A stretch of DNA of 64,000 bases from Nymphaea colorata (taxonomy: Eukaryota > Streptophyta > Magnoliopsida > Nymphaeales > Nymphaeaceae): positions 29,235,934 to 29,299,933 of the forward strand of contig NC_045138.2 in NCBI RefSeq assembly GCF_008831285.2. The letters are read 5' to 3'. The notes beneath the pieces were generated by a model, which was given only the letters and a program-made list of their open reading frames with translations, ran no database searches and was not told the DNA's origin. Below, in pieces: positions 1-9,699 of the stretch; position 1 is the stretch's first letter; each line of letters begins with the position of its first letter. Position numbers and translations under genes: made by a program.

Positions 1-261
1 GACCCCAAGAAATTAAAGTGAAGCCCACAAGTTGAGGTAGTTCCAAATATGCCTTAACTCCACTTAATATTGGGTTCAGTTCATTGAGCAACTTGGTTTA
101 TCTCATTCCTTTTTTCTTTTCCCTATCACTGACTTGGGCAGTTGCGTTATGCAAATGGGTTCGATCGATCGGGTGCGAGGGTTTTGATATTTTTAATAGT
201 GAGCAATTGAATATTGTTCTCACTCACCCTTGTGGCGTGCTTCATTAACCTTAGATATGAG

Positions 262-305
262 CCCCTCTCCCTCTCCCTCTCCCTCTCCCTTCCCCCATCC
301 CCTTC
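262..305. repeat. C/T-rich simple repeat
   Basis: A pyrimidine-rich tract built from repeated CCCTCT units that grades into CCCCTTCC. It produces a serine-proline repeat in one reading frame, which is a by-product of the repeat and not a gene. Confidence 0.8.
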
Positions 306-311
306 CCCAAT

Positions 312-696
312 CGGGCTTCCCCCTTCCCCTCCCCCAAGTTGATACTGATGATGTACCCCAAGTTGATAGTGATGATGTCCCCCAAGTTCAAACGAGAAAG
401 TTCAGGCCTGTTGGAGCAATGGATCTTCATATACTCTTTGGAATCTTTTCTATGATTCATGGATATACAAATTCAAACTAATTTTACGATTATTTATACC
501 AAAAAGCCAGTATTTTTTGCACTTCAATTTGGAGTGCAAAAAATACTGGCTTTTTGGTATAAATAATCGTAAAATTAGTTTGAATTTGTATATCCATGAA
601 TCATAGAAAAGATACCAAACAGTATATGAAGATGCATTGCTCCAACAGACCCAAACTTTCTCCGTTTGAACTTGGGGGAGGGGAAGGGGGAATCCC
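312..696. repeat. Large imperfect palindrome (fold-back element)
   Basis: The left arm (about 312-526) and the right arm (about 533-696) are inverted copies separated by only a few bases around 527-532. The innermost part, including the motif AAAAAGCCAGTATTTTTTGC and its reverse complement, matches almost perfectly. Outer parts carry substitutions, and the left arm holds two extra 24-bp units. A third partial copy of the inner motif follows at about 696-723 in direct orientation. No protein is supported here. Accumulated differences between arms argue against a simple sequencing chimera. It could be a fold-back transposon or an inverted-duplication locus able to make hairpin RNA; that function is inference. 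Confidence 0.8.
332..391. repeat. 24-bp tandem repeat, about 2.5 units
   Basis: Units begin at 332, 356 and 380 with CCCCAAGTT, and the first two continue with GATA(C/G)TGATGATGT. The period of 24 is a multiple of three, so the translated frame shows a repeated PQVD(T/S)DDV pattern. The tract sits inside the left arm of the palindrome at 312-696. The right arm lacks the two extra units, so they were gained or lost after the inverted duplication formed. Confidence 0.75.
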
Positions 697-1311
697 AAAA
701 AGCCAGTATTTTTTGCACTTCAAAATGCAATAGTTTCATGCTTGTTGGTGACAAGACTATTTGATTCTGGCTTATAAAGGTTGACATATTGCGTGTTTCC
801 TAGATTGGTTCCTACGGTATCGAATTCCAACGACAATTATCTTGTACAGCAAGTTTTGTATAAACGTTGACTGCATTAAGATGATTATTTATTCACAAAA
901 ATATACCAAAATTTTTTCTTATATAAGACGGTCGGTGCTGATCTATGTCATATGTCATCAGAGTGTGAGGTGCGGGTGCTGATGTGGGTACCGGTGCGGG
1001 TGCTGACACTACATACCTCAAAAAATTTTGGTGCGGCGGTAGGGTGAAAGTATTTTATTATTATTATTAATTTATTATAATAATATGTATATAATATATA
1101 TGACAAAATTTTGTCAATAAAACAACAAAATTATTAAATAACAAGATGAAAATTGTAATGTGCTAATCATGATATGAGTATCAATCATCAATTCAATAAA
1201 AAATATACTTTAGTTTTGAGTTCACAGAATCACAGTTCATGCAGTCATCCTGCCCTGTCTGCTGCAAGCAACAAGTTCGTCGGCTCCACCCAATGCGACG
1301 TATAGAAGAGC

Positions 1312-1425
1312 AAAGAAGAAGAAGAATAGACTAAGAGGGATGAAGGTCGAAGAAGAGGGAAGAAGAAGAAGAAGAAGAAGGGTCGAAGAGGGAAAGGTCG
1401 AAGAAGAAGGACGAAGAAGGGGCAT
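1312..1425. repeat. GAA-rich simple repeat
   Basis: Purine-rich imperfect (GAA)n tract interspersed with GGTCGAAGAGG units. It gives Leu/Ser-rich reading frames on the minus strand that are not taken as genes. Confidence 0.7.
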
Positions 1426-1499
1426 CCATCTGACTTTGTTAAAAACTTAAAAAAAAAAACCTAAAAATTGGACCAAAGTAGACTTCCTCGCCTTTGACC

Positions 1500-1572
1500 G
1501 CACCCGACTCGAATGCGAGTCGGGTGCAAGTAAGAAAAAGACGATTTTAGCTGGGTGCGGTCAACCGCACCC
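1500..1572. repeat. Two adjacent GC-rich perfect hairpins
   Basis: The first hairpin pairs GCACCCGACTCG (1500-1511) with CGAGTCGGGTGC (1516-1527) around a 4-base loop. The second pairs GGGTGCGGT (1553-1561) with ACCGCACCC (1564-1572) around CA. The element CCGCACCCGACTC occurs in both (near 1498 and 1566), so the two hairpins are related to each other. They probably belong to the transposon-like sequence extending to about 1690. Confidence 0.7.
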
Positions 1573-2510
1573 GACTCTTGTTTGACCCATTTGGGTGCGC
1601 ACCAGAGGTGCACCCGCACCCGAATCCACACCGCGTCGACGTGGGTGCGAGACCAAAACTACCGCACCCAGGTATCATAGGTGCTGATATCTTCCTGAGT
1701 GGTGGCATGGCGGCCGGGTATCAATCTGGAACAGGGATTATGGAGTCTGACCTGATTTCATTTCATTTAAGCATTTTGATTCAATTTCATGAGGCGAAAA
1801 ATCGGCTTTCTAAGATGCTATTGTCAATAATCTGAAAGGGTTGGTGCAATGAATGGGGTGATGTTGTCAGGCACCTGATGTTCATTTTCTCATTTTGAAT
1901 TTTCAATATGTAAACTTTGAATATGCAAAAGTTTTGGAGAAGCATTATCTAATGCACCAAAAGTAAACCTAATAGTATAAGAAGATAGAAGAAAGATGAG
2001 AACTTTCACTAAAATCAATTCTCACACAAGATACTATTTGAAGGTCCCACTAACATCACATCTACATGATACATGATGTATGTAAGTCAGATCCTTCAGG
2101 TTTTATGTCTTCGACCGAATAAACCAGTGTTAACTGAATCCTTTCACCTCATAACATGGGAATTGGAAACAAAGCTTGCTGAGGCAGAAAAGTTCCATGC
2201 ACGTTAAGAAAAAACAAGCCGCACTTTGGAATTTGGAATTCCACATATTTCAGCCACGAACTAAAACTCTTTGGGAAAATACAAGTTTTCCAATAAGTGC
2301 TTGGGAAAGTTACAAAGTCGTTGACTGAGTCGTGTACCCCTAAATGTCAACAATAAATTCCAAAATGATATATACAAAGAAGTCAAAGACCTTTTGCACC
2401 TTTTTTTTCTTAACAAAAAAGGGGCTTTAAAAGCATAAAAAGGCAATTAAAGTAAAGTTCGGCCTAAGTTCAAACCCACACCAGAAGAAGCGATCAGCTG
2501 TGCAGGAAGA

Positions 2511-3113
2511 ATGGGTCCGTCTTCTCCGCTGCTCTTCTGCTTCTTCTTCTCGTTCGTCGCCTTTTCTCTGGCATCTGAACCAAGCCAGGAGACAGAAAGG
2601 GGATCTAAACTCACAACCTTCTTCCTTCTCTTCTTCCTGGTCCTTATCGCTCTTATCTTGGTTCTCTTTCTGCGACTATGCAGGAGTACCGCCATCATGG
2701 CCGTCCGCAGCAGCACCGCCCGTGCTGGTCGTGTTCAAGTGGTCCGTTCCGAGACTCTTCAACCGCCACCCGCTGGTATCAGGAAGGAGGTCATCAATTC
2801 CCTGCCCGTTTTCCAGTTCGCGTCGTTCCCGGCGGGATCGAGCGCCGGCGCGGAATGCGCCGTTTGCCTTGCTGGATTTGAAGACGCCGATCTGCTCCGC
2901 GTGCTGCCCAAGTGCAGGCACGCGTTTCACATGGGCTGCGTAGACAAATGGCTGGAGGGCCACGAGAGCTGCCCTGTCTGCAGGCAGAGTGTTGAGGCAC
3001 AGGACATCTTGTCGTTGGACATCTCTCCTCGTGACAGTAACACAAAGCAAGATGATTCAGGTCATGCGCCGGCTGCTGTTTCTGGTTCGGAACACAGAAT
3101 CACAGTTTCATGA
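2511..3113 (+). CDS. ATL-type RING-H2 E3 ubiquitin ligase (single RING)
   Basis: Intact 200-residue intronless reading frame starting at ATG 2511. It has a likely signal peptide (residues 1-21), a transmembrane segment (about 34-56), a GLD-like region (GIRKEVINSLPVFQF, from 89) and a complete RING-H2 finger. Zinc ligands are C116, C119, C135, H137, H140, C143, C154 and C157, with tryptophan four residues after the sixth ligand and arginine R158 after the last. In the ATL family this arrangement gives a membrane-bound E3 ligase that recruits an E2 enzyme through the RING. Substrate is unknown. The C-terminus SEHRITVS resembles the tails of the other single-RING genes in the cluster. It is the first gene of the array and the most GC-rich at codon level. 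Its family assignment is secure; orthology to a named ATL is not. Confidence 0.93.
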   Translation: MGPSSPLLFCFFFSFVAFSLASEPSQETERGSKLTTFFLLFFLVLIALILVLFLRLCRSTAIMAVRSSTARAGRVQVVRSETLQPPPAGIRKEVINSLPVFQFASFPAGSSAGAECAVCLAGFEDADLLRVLPKCRHAFHMGCVDKWLEGHESCPVCRQSVEAQDILSLDISPRDSNTKQDDSGHAPAAVSGSEHRITVS

Positions 3114-3189
3114 GATGCAAACTGCGGTAATCTTCTCTAGATGGCAGCCGCACCGGTCGCTTGAATGGCTTTGGTTCGATCTTCGTTAA

Positions 3190-5095
3190 TTCTTTTCCCT
3201 CTCTGATATTCTCAGATCTCATGCTAATATTATGAACTTGCAAAGGTATTGATTTTTGAAACTGCTTATCTTTTTTGGCTGCAAAGTAGCCTTAGTGAAA
3301 AACCTTACAACACAATGATAGCATCTTCAGAATATTGTAATCTGTTCGCCACTTCATCATCCTTTTTAGTGGCAAAATGATAAGAGCGAACGCAAAACTG
3401 AAGCCATTAACACTGTTTATGTTGAGACACTTTGCTAGTGATGTAATGGCCAGGAAATGATTCGAGGACTCTGGCTTCATAAGAAGCAACGAATAAGAAT
3501 TCAGTTGAATCTGATTTCCATATTAATTATATTTTACCAGAATCAAAACCATTACATAGACAGGATCTAATTCCAAACTTATCTAAGCTATCAGGATCCG
3601 AACCTTTTAAATGGTTTGGTGACTTTGTGAACACCACCAACTTATGGATGAACATAAATTAAAATGTATATCTTACAGGTTTTCGCAAAGTCAAAGTTGT
3701 GCTGCCACCGTGCGCGCGCTAAATTCCGCTAGGCCCGACTAGCTGGTCAAACAGTTGACAATTATTCGCAAGGATAAAGGATGAGAAAGCAAACTAGCAT
3801 CATGCATGAAGTTAGAACGACAAGAATGTCAACTCTATGTATGATGAAGGCGACGCCATTAAAAAGAATGCAACTTCCAAAAAGCACCGTCACAGTCACC
3901 TACCTATAAAAATGTCAACGTATACATATATATGGGTTCATCAAGATCAACCGATTGACATCAAGAAAACATCTAGCCTAATTAGTGATTTTTTTGTCCC
4001 CTTTGGAGGTGGCTATATAACCCCGGTTTTTAATGAATAAAGATGAAAAATGCTCTACATACCAATAATAAATTTCCCTACCAAAAGAAAACAATTCAAA
4101 TTAAGTCATGAAGTTAATAAAAAGGCAATAATGCATCGTGTCCCCTAATTAGATTGTAAACTTGGGGCGGTAGCTTACAAGAAAGCTATAATCACCAGTA
4201 CTAGGCGCATGGTTGTCCCTAGATTGGACCTAAGCTCGAAAAAGATAAGCTCAGGAGGCCTAAAGCCTTTGCTCATAGTTTAAGCTCGCTTGATTAGTTA
4301 CCGGGAAGCGGGTACCTGATGTGTGCTGCAATATAGCGGTGAAAATTATGACCGACACAGGCACCACAGTTTTTTATTATAACCAGACCGGGCTGGGTCG
4401 AACCCGAGCTCGGGTTTCGAGTATCGTGCTGGCCGGCCAGCTCGATGCCTAGATCTATTTGTGAGCGAGTCTGTTGTCATGTTTGTTGGAACTTTTATGT
4501 CCCACTCAGGATCTTTACCCATAACATTTGCCTGTAACTCTGCAACTCAAACCTGCACCCAAAACATCAACAAACAAAACTAAAGAGAAGAAGAGATTAG
4601 ACTTTCTGGTTTGCTTCTAGGAGGTACCGGCTAGACTAATCTTACTGTTAACCCTAAGCAGAGAATAAGCTTTCTAGGGTTTCTCAATGCCCACTGAACA
4701 GTTACGGCCAAGAGATTAATTCTCTTAATTAGAGACAAGGCCACTATCCAACAATGTCATATCAATAAGCGAGCCAAAGTGTGAAATCAGCCCAAACCCG
4801 ACAGATGCCCACCCTGCCAGTTGACGGGTTTGAGTTGGATTTTCTTCAACCCATTTTTCAAATCCGATGGCGGATCCAGTTTAAAGTGAATGCCACCTGG
4901 TTTGGTTAGTGGAGTGGTTTCAAACAGATCACGTTACTGGACTCCGTGCGGGTCGGCAGTTTTGAAGTTAACTGGCTGACATAGTTGACCTGCATTGAAT
5001 ATTGATAAGAATGAAAATTTATATATCAACCAGATGCTTCCAAGTGTCAAATATATGGTGGAAGGTCCAAATGATCGGTGCAAGGGCGCATTGAC
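3190..5095. other. Intergenic spacer
   Basis: AT-rich sequence without a supportable gene. Short open frames have no recognisable domain. A GC-richer patch at about 4190-4470 with repeated AAGCTC motifs looks like transposon debris, but no terminal repeats or target duplication were identified. Confidence 0.4.
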
Positions 5096-5100
5096 TTGCA

Positions 5101-5110
5101 TATAAAAAAG
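5101..5110 (+). promoter_or_regulatory. TATA-box candidate of the decayed RING copy
   Basis: TATAAAAAAG follows the phrase TTGACTTGCA. The same GACTTGCATATA phrase stands in the promoter of the intact double-RING gene (20371-20387), so this is part of an inherited, duplicated promoter. Confidence 0.45.
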
Positions 5111-5360
5111 GCCAACGGCGCATGCAACTCGTTCTGAAGTGCCAATGCAAATATCTTGTTTCCTTCTATATAAATGGAACTACCAACAAGTTTCAAAGAA
5201 GTGTGGAGAGAGTGGAGACACCCGGCAACGAGTCATACCTTACACACGGAAAGAAAAGAAATTTGATGTGCTCACAAGGGAACGCCCTTTACCTGTTCTG
5301 ATTCTTTGGATTACTTCTTGCCCTTCTCTCTGTCTAGAGCACCAAAACCAGGTGCCAAAT

Positions 5361-6052
5361 ATGCCTGATGCTGCACTCTATCTCCTTGTGATGTCCGTCT
5401 TTATCTTCATGGCGATTTTCCTGTTGTTCTGGCGATGCCGCAGTTCATCTATTCAGGAAAGCAGCGGCAGCATTGATGTCCATCATCTTGCGCCGGCTTT
5501 CACTTCCACCATTTCCCCGCTAACTTCGTCAGTTCATCATAAGGAACTCATCAATTCCCTGCCTGGGATCGTGTTCATGTCAGAAGATCGACCAATCGCT
5601 TTTCCCTCAGAATTTGCAGTTTGCCTAAGGGAAATTTGAAGAGAAAGAGTTGCTCCATCTGCTGCCCAAGTGAAAGCATTCCCTTCACATGGAGTGCATA
5701 GACAAATGGCTGGAGAGCCGCTCTACCTGCCCAATATGCCGGCAAAACGTCGATGCTAATGATGTCCTTCAGATGGTCGTCTGATTCAAGGAGTTTATGA
5801 CGTAACATCGACTCAATGGACAGGTGAGAGTCCTGTTCATCAGTGCGATGACAGTAGAAAAATGAATCTTAGGGTTTAGGGTTAAGGATGAACAATGCGA
5901 TTCGGGGACTCAGAATTGCTTCTGCTGAGCACAGATTTTGATCATGTGAGCTGCGCAGGCTTGGAGTCATGAAGTATGTCCCGTCTGCAGGTGTGAATCA
6001 GGAGGTTCCCTCGACGAGGCAGGCCAACCAAGTCGATCAACAAGGTCTCAGT
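5361..6052 (+). pseudogene. Decayed double-RING-H2 copy 1
   Basis: ATG 5361 begins MPDAALYLLVMSVFIF, parallel to the intact gene at 20606, followed by a transmembrane segment and the conserved KELINSLP region. The RING1 start has lost its first cysteine (FAVC instead of CAVC) and a TGA at about 5637 stops the frame. After the lesion the rest of RING1 is readable (LHLLP, then [20 protein letters not shown]) with a further stop replacing the third zinc-ligand cysteine, and it ends at a TGA near 5784. At about 5895-6000 there is a remnant of a second RING: GDSELLLL, then a damaged middle, then HEVCPVCRC in a shifted frame. It is a disabled relative of the 20606 gene that once carried both RINGs. 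Confidence 0.85.
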
Positions 6053-6293
6053 TTTAATTTTCACTCACTTATCTTTCATTAAAATTTACTATTTAATTTT
6101 CTAGAAAATAATGATTTTTCATTGCTCTAAAACAAACGGCGTTCAGTAGAGAGCTCATCATAAAACACAAGATATTTTCTCTGCTAGAGGTGTCCCAGCT
6201 ACCACCCAATGAAAGAGTGGGAGCTCCCACCCTTTCCCGTTCCCCATACAAGTTCCCCATACAAAGCAAGCTTTTGGTGCATTAGGATGACAC

Positions 6294-6508
6294 CAGGGGC
6301 GGAGGGAAGGGGGGAGCCGCTTAGGCCGTGGCCCCATTCTAGCTAAATAAAAAAAAATTACATTAAAAATTTTGAAATTTTTTGGTTGTCTAATGTATTT
6401 TTTGCATTTTGATTTAGTTTGATTCTACCCGAATAAATTCATTGGACCGTTTGGTCCGATCGAACGACCGTTTGGCCCCGCCCTTAAAGAAAATCCTAGC
6501 TCCCCCTG
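6294..6508. mobile_element. Non-autonomous hAT-like MITE (215 bp)
   Basis: Begins CAGGGGCGGAG and ends CTAGCTCCCCCTG, giving a terminal inverted repeat of the CAGGGG type. It is flanked by an 8-bp target duplication with one mismatch, GATGACAC (6286-6293) and GATGACGC (6509-6516). An 8-bp duplication is characteristic of hAT transposons. The interior is AT-rich and non-coding. It lies just downstream of the decayed RING copy. Confidence 0.8.
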
Positions 6509-6516
6509 GATGACGC

Positions 6517-7500
6517 CTCAACATCCCTTGTTGTAGCTTCCTTTTATACTTTTGCTCTTCAATATAATATAGTCGAGACAAGGTTAGTTTTGTTCATTCC
6601 ATTGAAGTCTGCAGTGAAGCAAACGTGTTAAAGAGAAGCGGGCTTTGCTGTTGCAGAGGTCATATATCAAAAAAATAGGTTTTTTTTTTAATCAAAAGAC
6701 AAAACGTTGACCAACAAAATGAAGATAGTAATAATATTATGTAAATAAATACTACTTATTAGAACAAGCGGATCCGCACGAGCATATGAATTGACAAATT
6801 AAACATGTAGATATTAGGCAAAGTCAAATGTTTTCATCATTATGTAAATTCAAAGGTCTCAAGGGGCTTAGTATAGGTTGTTGGGCAGATGGGATGAATT
6901 AGGCATGTTGCCTTTTCGATTCCCATGGATACTATATTTTTTTTTTATTCTTATGGATACTATATTTTTTTTGAAGTGTAAAAAGTGAGATCATGACATT
7001 TAAAATTGAAGGTTATATCATAACTCATCCAAGTCCTGATACAATTCACAACCCTAAAAGTTGGAGGAATGAAAGGGCCTTTGGATCAGTGGTAAGTCTT
7101 TAACCTCCTACTTCCTAAGAAAAAGTTAATGTGCCCAAAATGTCAAGTATGACAAGTTTATATCTGACTTAAACTTCTAATAAAATGAAAAATTTTCAAA
7201 AAAGTTGCCTCAGTTTTGGTGCGTACAACAGAAACATGGTTAAGTACAGTACTTTAGGTAGTTAGATGACGACTTTAAACTTGAGTTTGCACGTTTTCCC
7301 CTTTGAAGGTTGAGCACTTTTTGATAATTTTCATGCAAGTTAGGAAGTTTCACACCTATCAAACTTTGTATAACCTGTATGATGATGGAAAATGGCCTTT
7401 ACCGCTGATCAGAAGGCATTGACTAGAATATATAAATATTTTGACAGTTCCTTCCGATCTCTTTTTCAAATGAAAGTTTTATCAGGGGCAAGCATTAAAG
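6517..7500. other. AT-rich spacer with duplicated promoter-like region
   Basis: No gene is seen. Near 7420-7510 the sequence GACTAGAATATATAAATA and the following bases resemble the TATA region of the intact double-RING gene and of the 5361 copy, so this is probably the old promoter of the next decayed RING copy. Confidence 0.4.
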
Positions 7501-7629
7501 AAGCAGGTAAATGGCTACTCTGGAAATAATGATAAATCACAGACACTTGATTTGGATGAGTTTTTCCTCAATTTGTTTTCTCTATAACCCTTCTCTCTGG
7601 CTAAAGCACCAGAACACAGAACACAGTGA

Positions 7630-8294
7630 TCAAACATATCTGTTTCCTTGCATTTTCCATCTTCACCACTGCGGCGATGCCTACCATTTCCAAGGAGATC
7701 TCATTAGTTCATTGCCTGCTGCATTTTAAGAATGTGCAGTTACGAAACTTGAAGACAGAGGTTTGCTAGGAATGAAGATTTCTCACACTCTCTCAACGCA
7801 CCAAACGCACCAAGAGAATAGATATCATAAGAAAAGAAAGAAAGAAAAAAACGTGGTTCGAAGACTACATTTTCCTACGTCTACATCTGCCACAGACAGC
7901 AATTTTCACTATCATAGAAGAATATAGAATACAACCAAAACGACGCCCGCATAAACATTGGATACACTAAAGTTAAGAAAGACTATCAAGTATAGATCAA
8001 GCTCCAGACTCCAACATGCAGTGCATAGACAAATATCTTGAGAACCGTCGGAGCAGCCTGATATGCTGGCAAAACGCCGACGCCGCCAATTTCAGGGTCG
8101 GCAGCCAAGTGGGTCAACTCTTGGTTTGGTGCACATCACTTTTCCTTGCTCTACTTCAAGTGTTCAAGGCACCACAGTGCTTCAGTTTGATCATGACTAA
8201 GTGCTGGAATGCCTTTCACATAACTAGGCTTCAGAGGCAGGGTTTGCTTAATACTCCGTCAAGAAGCTTGATTTCGTCTTCATCCAATATTTGA
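7630..8294 (+). pseudogene. Decayed RING-H2 copy 2 with insertion
   Basis: Upstream bases CCTTCTCTCTGGCTAAAGCACCAG match the leader of the 5361 and 20606 copies, but the start codon position reads ATATCTG. A GLD-region remnant (ISSLPAAF then stop) lies at about 7702-7729, followed by GAATGTGCAGTT, the start of RING1, at about 7731. About 245 bp of unrelated sequence (about 7768-8013) replaces the middle of RING1. The end of RING1 is then readable as MQCIDKYLENRRSSLICWQN from 8016. A weaker stretch KCWNAFHIT at about 8199-8225 resembles a second RING. Multiple lesions make this a pseudogene. Confidence 0.75.
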
Positions 8295-8514
8295 ATGGCC
8301 AAAATAATGTCCCTACCCATTCGACTTCTTTGGTCATGGCATTCAGGCAGAAATATTACAGAATCAACTCAAAGAAGGGGTGATAATTCAACTAGCCAAT
8401 GGATGATAATACTGAACAGAGGCGAAGGTGGAAACGAATCCAAGGAGCAGCAGTTCTCGCGGTAAAAATTCCATAAACTACACTTCTTGTCATATATTAC
8501 GGGAACTGGTGTGA

Positions 8515-8875
8515 ATATAGAGGTAGGCAGGTCGGGTTCCTGAGGGGCTTCCAGGTACCTTGCTCAGGTTCAGCCGGGCTTGGGATGGACTTTTGGGTAC
8601 TTTGCTCAGGTCTAGCTGGGCTCGGGCTGTGAAAAATGGTCGTTCGACTACTTTCCTGGTTGTACCCCATTCAGCCCGACAATATGATATATATATATAT
8701 ATATATAATATTATATTTTAACATATTTTTTCATAAAAAATATATGCTCATATATTTTATTTTTATTATTTTTATTATAACCTGGTCGGCCCCAAGCCAC
8801 AGGCTCAGCCTTTGGGCTGGCCACAACTTGTCTTCAAATCGGCCGGGCCGGCTTGGTGCCCAACCCTATCTTAAT
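8515..8875. mobile_element. Transposon-like element with GC-rich ends (candidate)
   Basis: GC-rich, GGTCGGG-containing ends (from about 8520, and inverted up to about 8870) enclose an AT-rich centre with an (AT)n run at about 8684-8707. The ends GAGGTAGGCAGGTCGGG and GGGTTGGGCACCAAGCCGG (reverse complement) are loosely similar, like degenerate terminal inverted repeats. No target-site duplication was found, so class assignment is open. Confidence 0.4.
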
Positions 8876-9219
8876 ATTTAAACAGACCTCCTTTTACACA
8901 AACCCATCTCTTTTAACAAAAATTGTAAAAGTTTAATCTTGTAGTACAAATAGATTAGTTTCTATCATACACCAAGCTTACCCTTTCCAATGCATCTATA
9001 AATTAGTAACACAGAAGTTCGTTGTCTCGCGTATCCATTTGCACTCCTAGATTCAGGAGATCTCTTGAAACTGCTTCAGTTATGGTTTGACAACGCTTGC
9101 ACAACATACTAATTGTCTGCCAATCTCGTCTATCGTTAATGTTCCAAACGCATTGACACAGATGTGCCTTTCATAAGGGATCATATTCAGTAGAATTGTA
9201 TCCAAGTTCTCTACTTGTC

Positions 9220-9690
9220 TAGGGCTGTTAATAAATCCAATTTAGATCTGACATCCAGTCAAACGCTTCCAAATAATAAGTTATAAAAAAAATTATGGTG
9301 TCAGATTAAGTAATCAAATCATATTTGAATTTGAGAAAGTACATTTGATTGCGTTCGAATTTCATTGAATATCTGATGAGATGTGGATCAGACTTTAGGT
9401 TCAATAGATGTTCTATATCCAAATGTCCACACATTTTGACAGTAGTATCTTAGCATATAATAATTTGGCTTGTATTTGGTCCAAAAAATTGGATTTTGGA
9501 TTTGAATGTGAATTTTAAAATCAAATTTGGATTGGATTCAAATTGTGAACTCAGATTCAAATTTGGATATGGTATAAACTTTTCTTCATTCATATTTGAA
9601 TCGAAATTCGTATGCAAATATCTGAACGTTCAAAATAATGGATACAGTAAAGGGTATGTCTGATTCAAATCTGATTCATTGACATCTCCA
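9220..9690. mobile_element. Non-autonomous hAT-like element (471 bp)
   Basis: The left end TAGGGCTGTTAATAAATCC and the reverse complement of the right end TGGAGATGTCAATGAATC form imperfect terminal inverted repeats. They are bordered by an 8-bp duplication with one mismatch, TACTTGTC (9212-9219) and TACTTATC (9691-9698). The interior is AT-rich with many GATTTGAAT-type subrepeats and does not encode a transposase. Confidence 0.75.
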
Positions 9691-9699
9691 TACTTATCA

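Larger units (their letters stand above)
697..2430. other. Repeat-rich spacer without supported gene
   Basis: This stretch contains AT-rich DNA (about 1040-1160), a purine-rich GAA/GAAG tract (about 1312-1425), and GC-rich GGTGCGGGTGC-like motifs near 960-1035 and 1490-1690. Short open frames here are low-complexity or lack recognisable domains. The repeated GGTGCGG-type motifs in both orientations suggest remains of a non-autonomous transposon of unknown family. Confidence 0.5.

Noticed and set aside
2500-3050. Overlapping long open frames on both strands at the first RING gene
   Set aside because: They are shadows of the 2511-3113 gene in other frames; only that frame has domain evidence.
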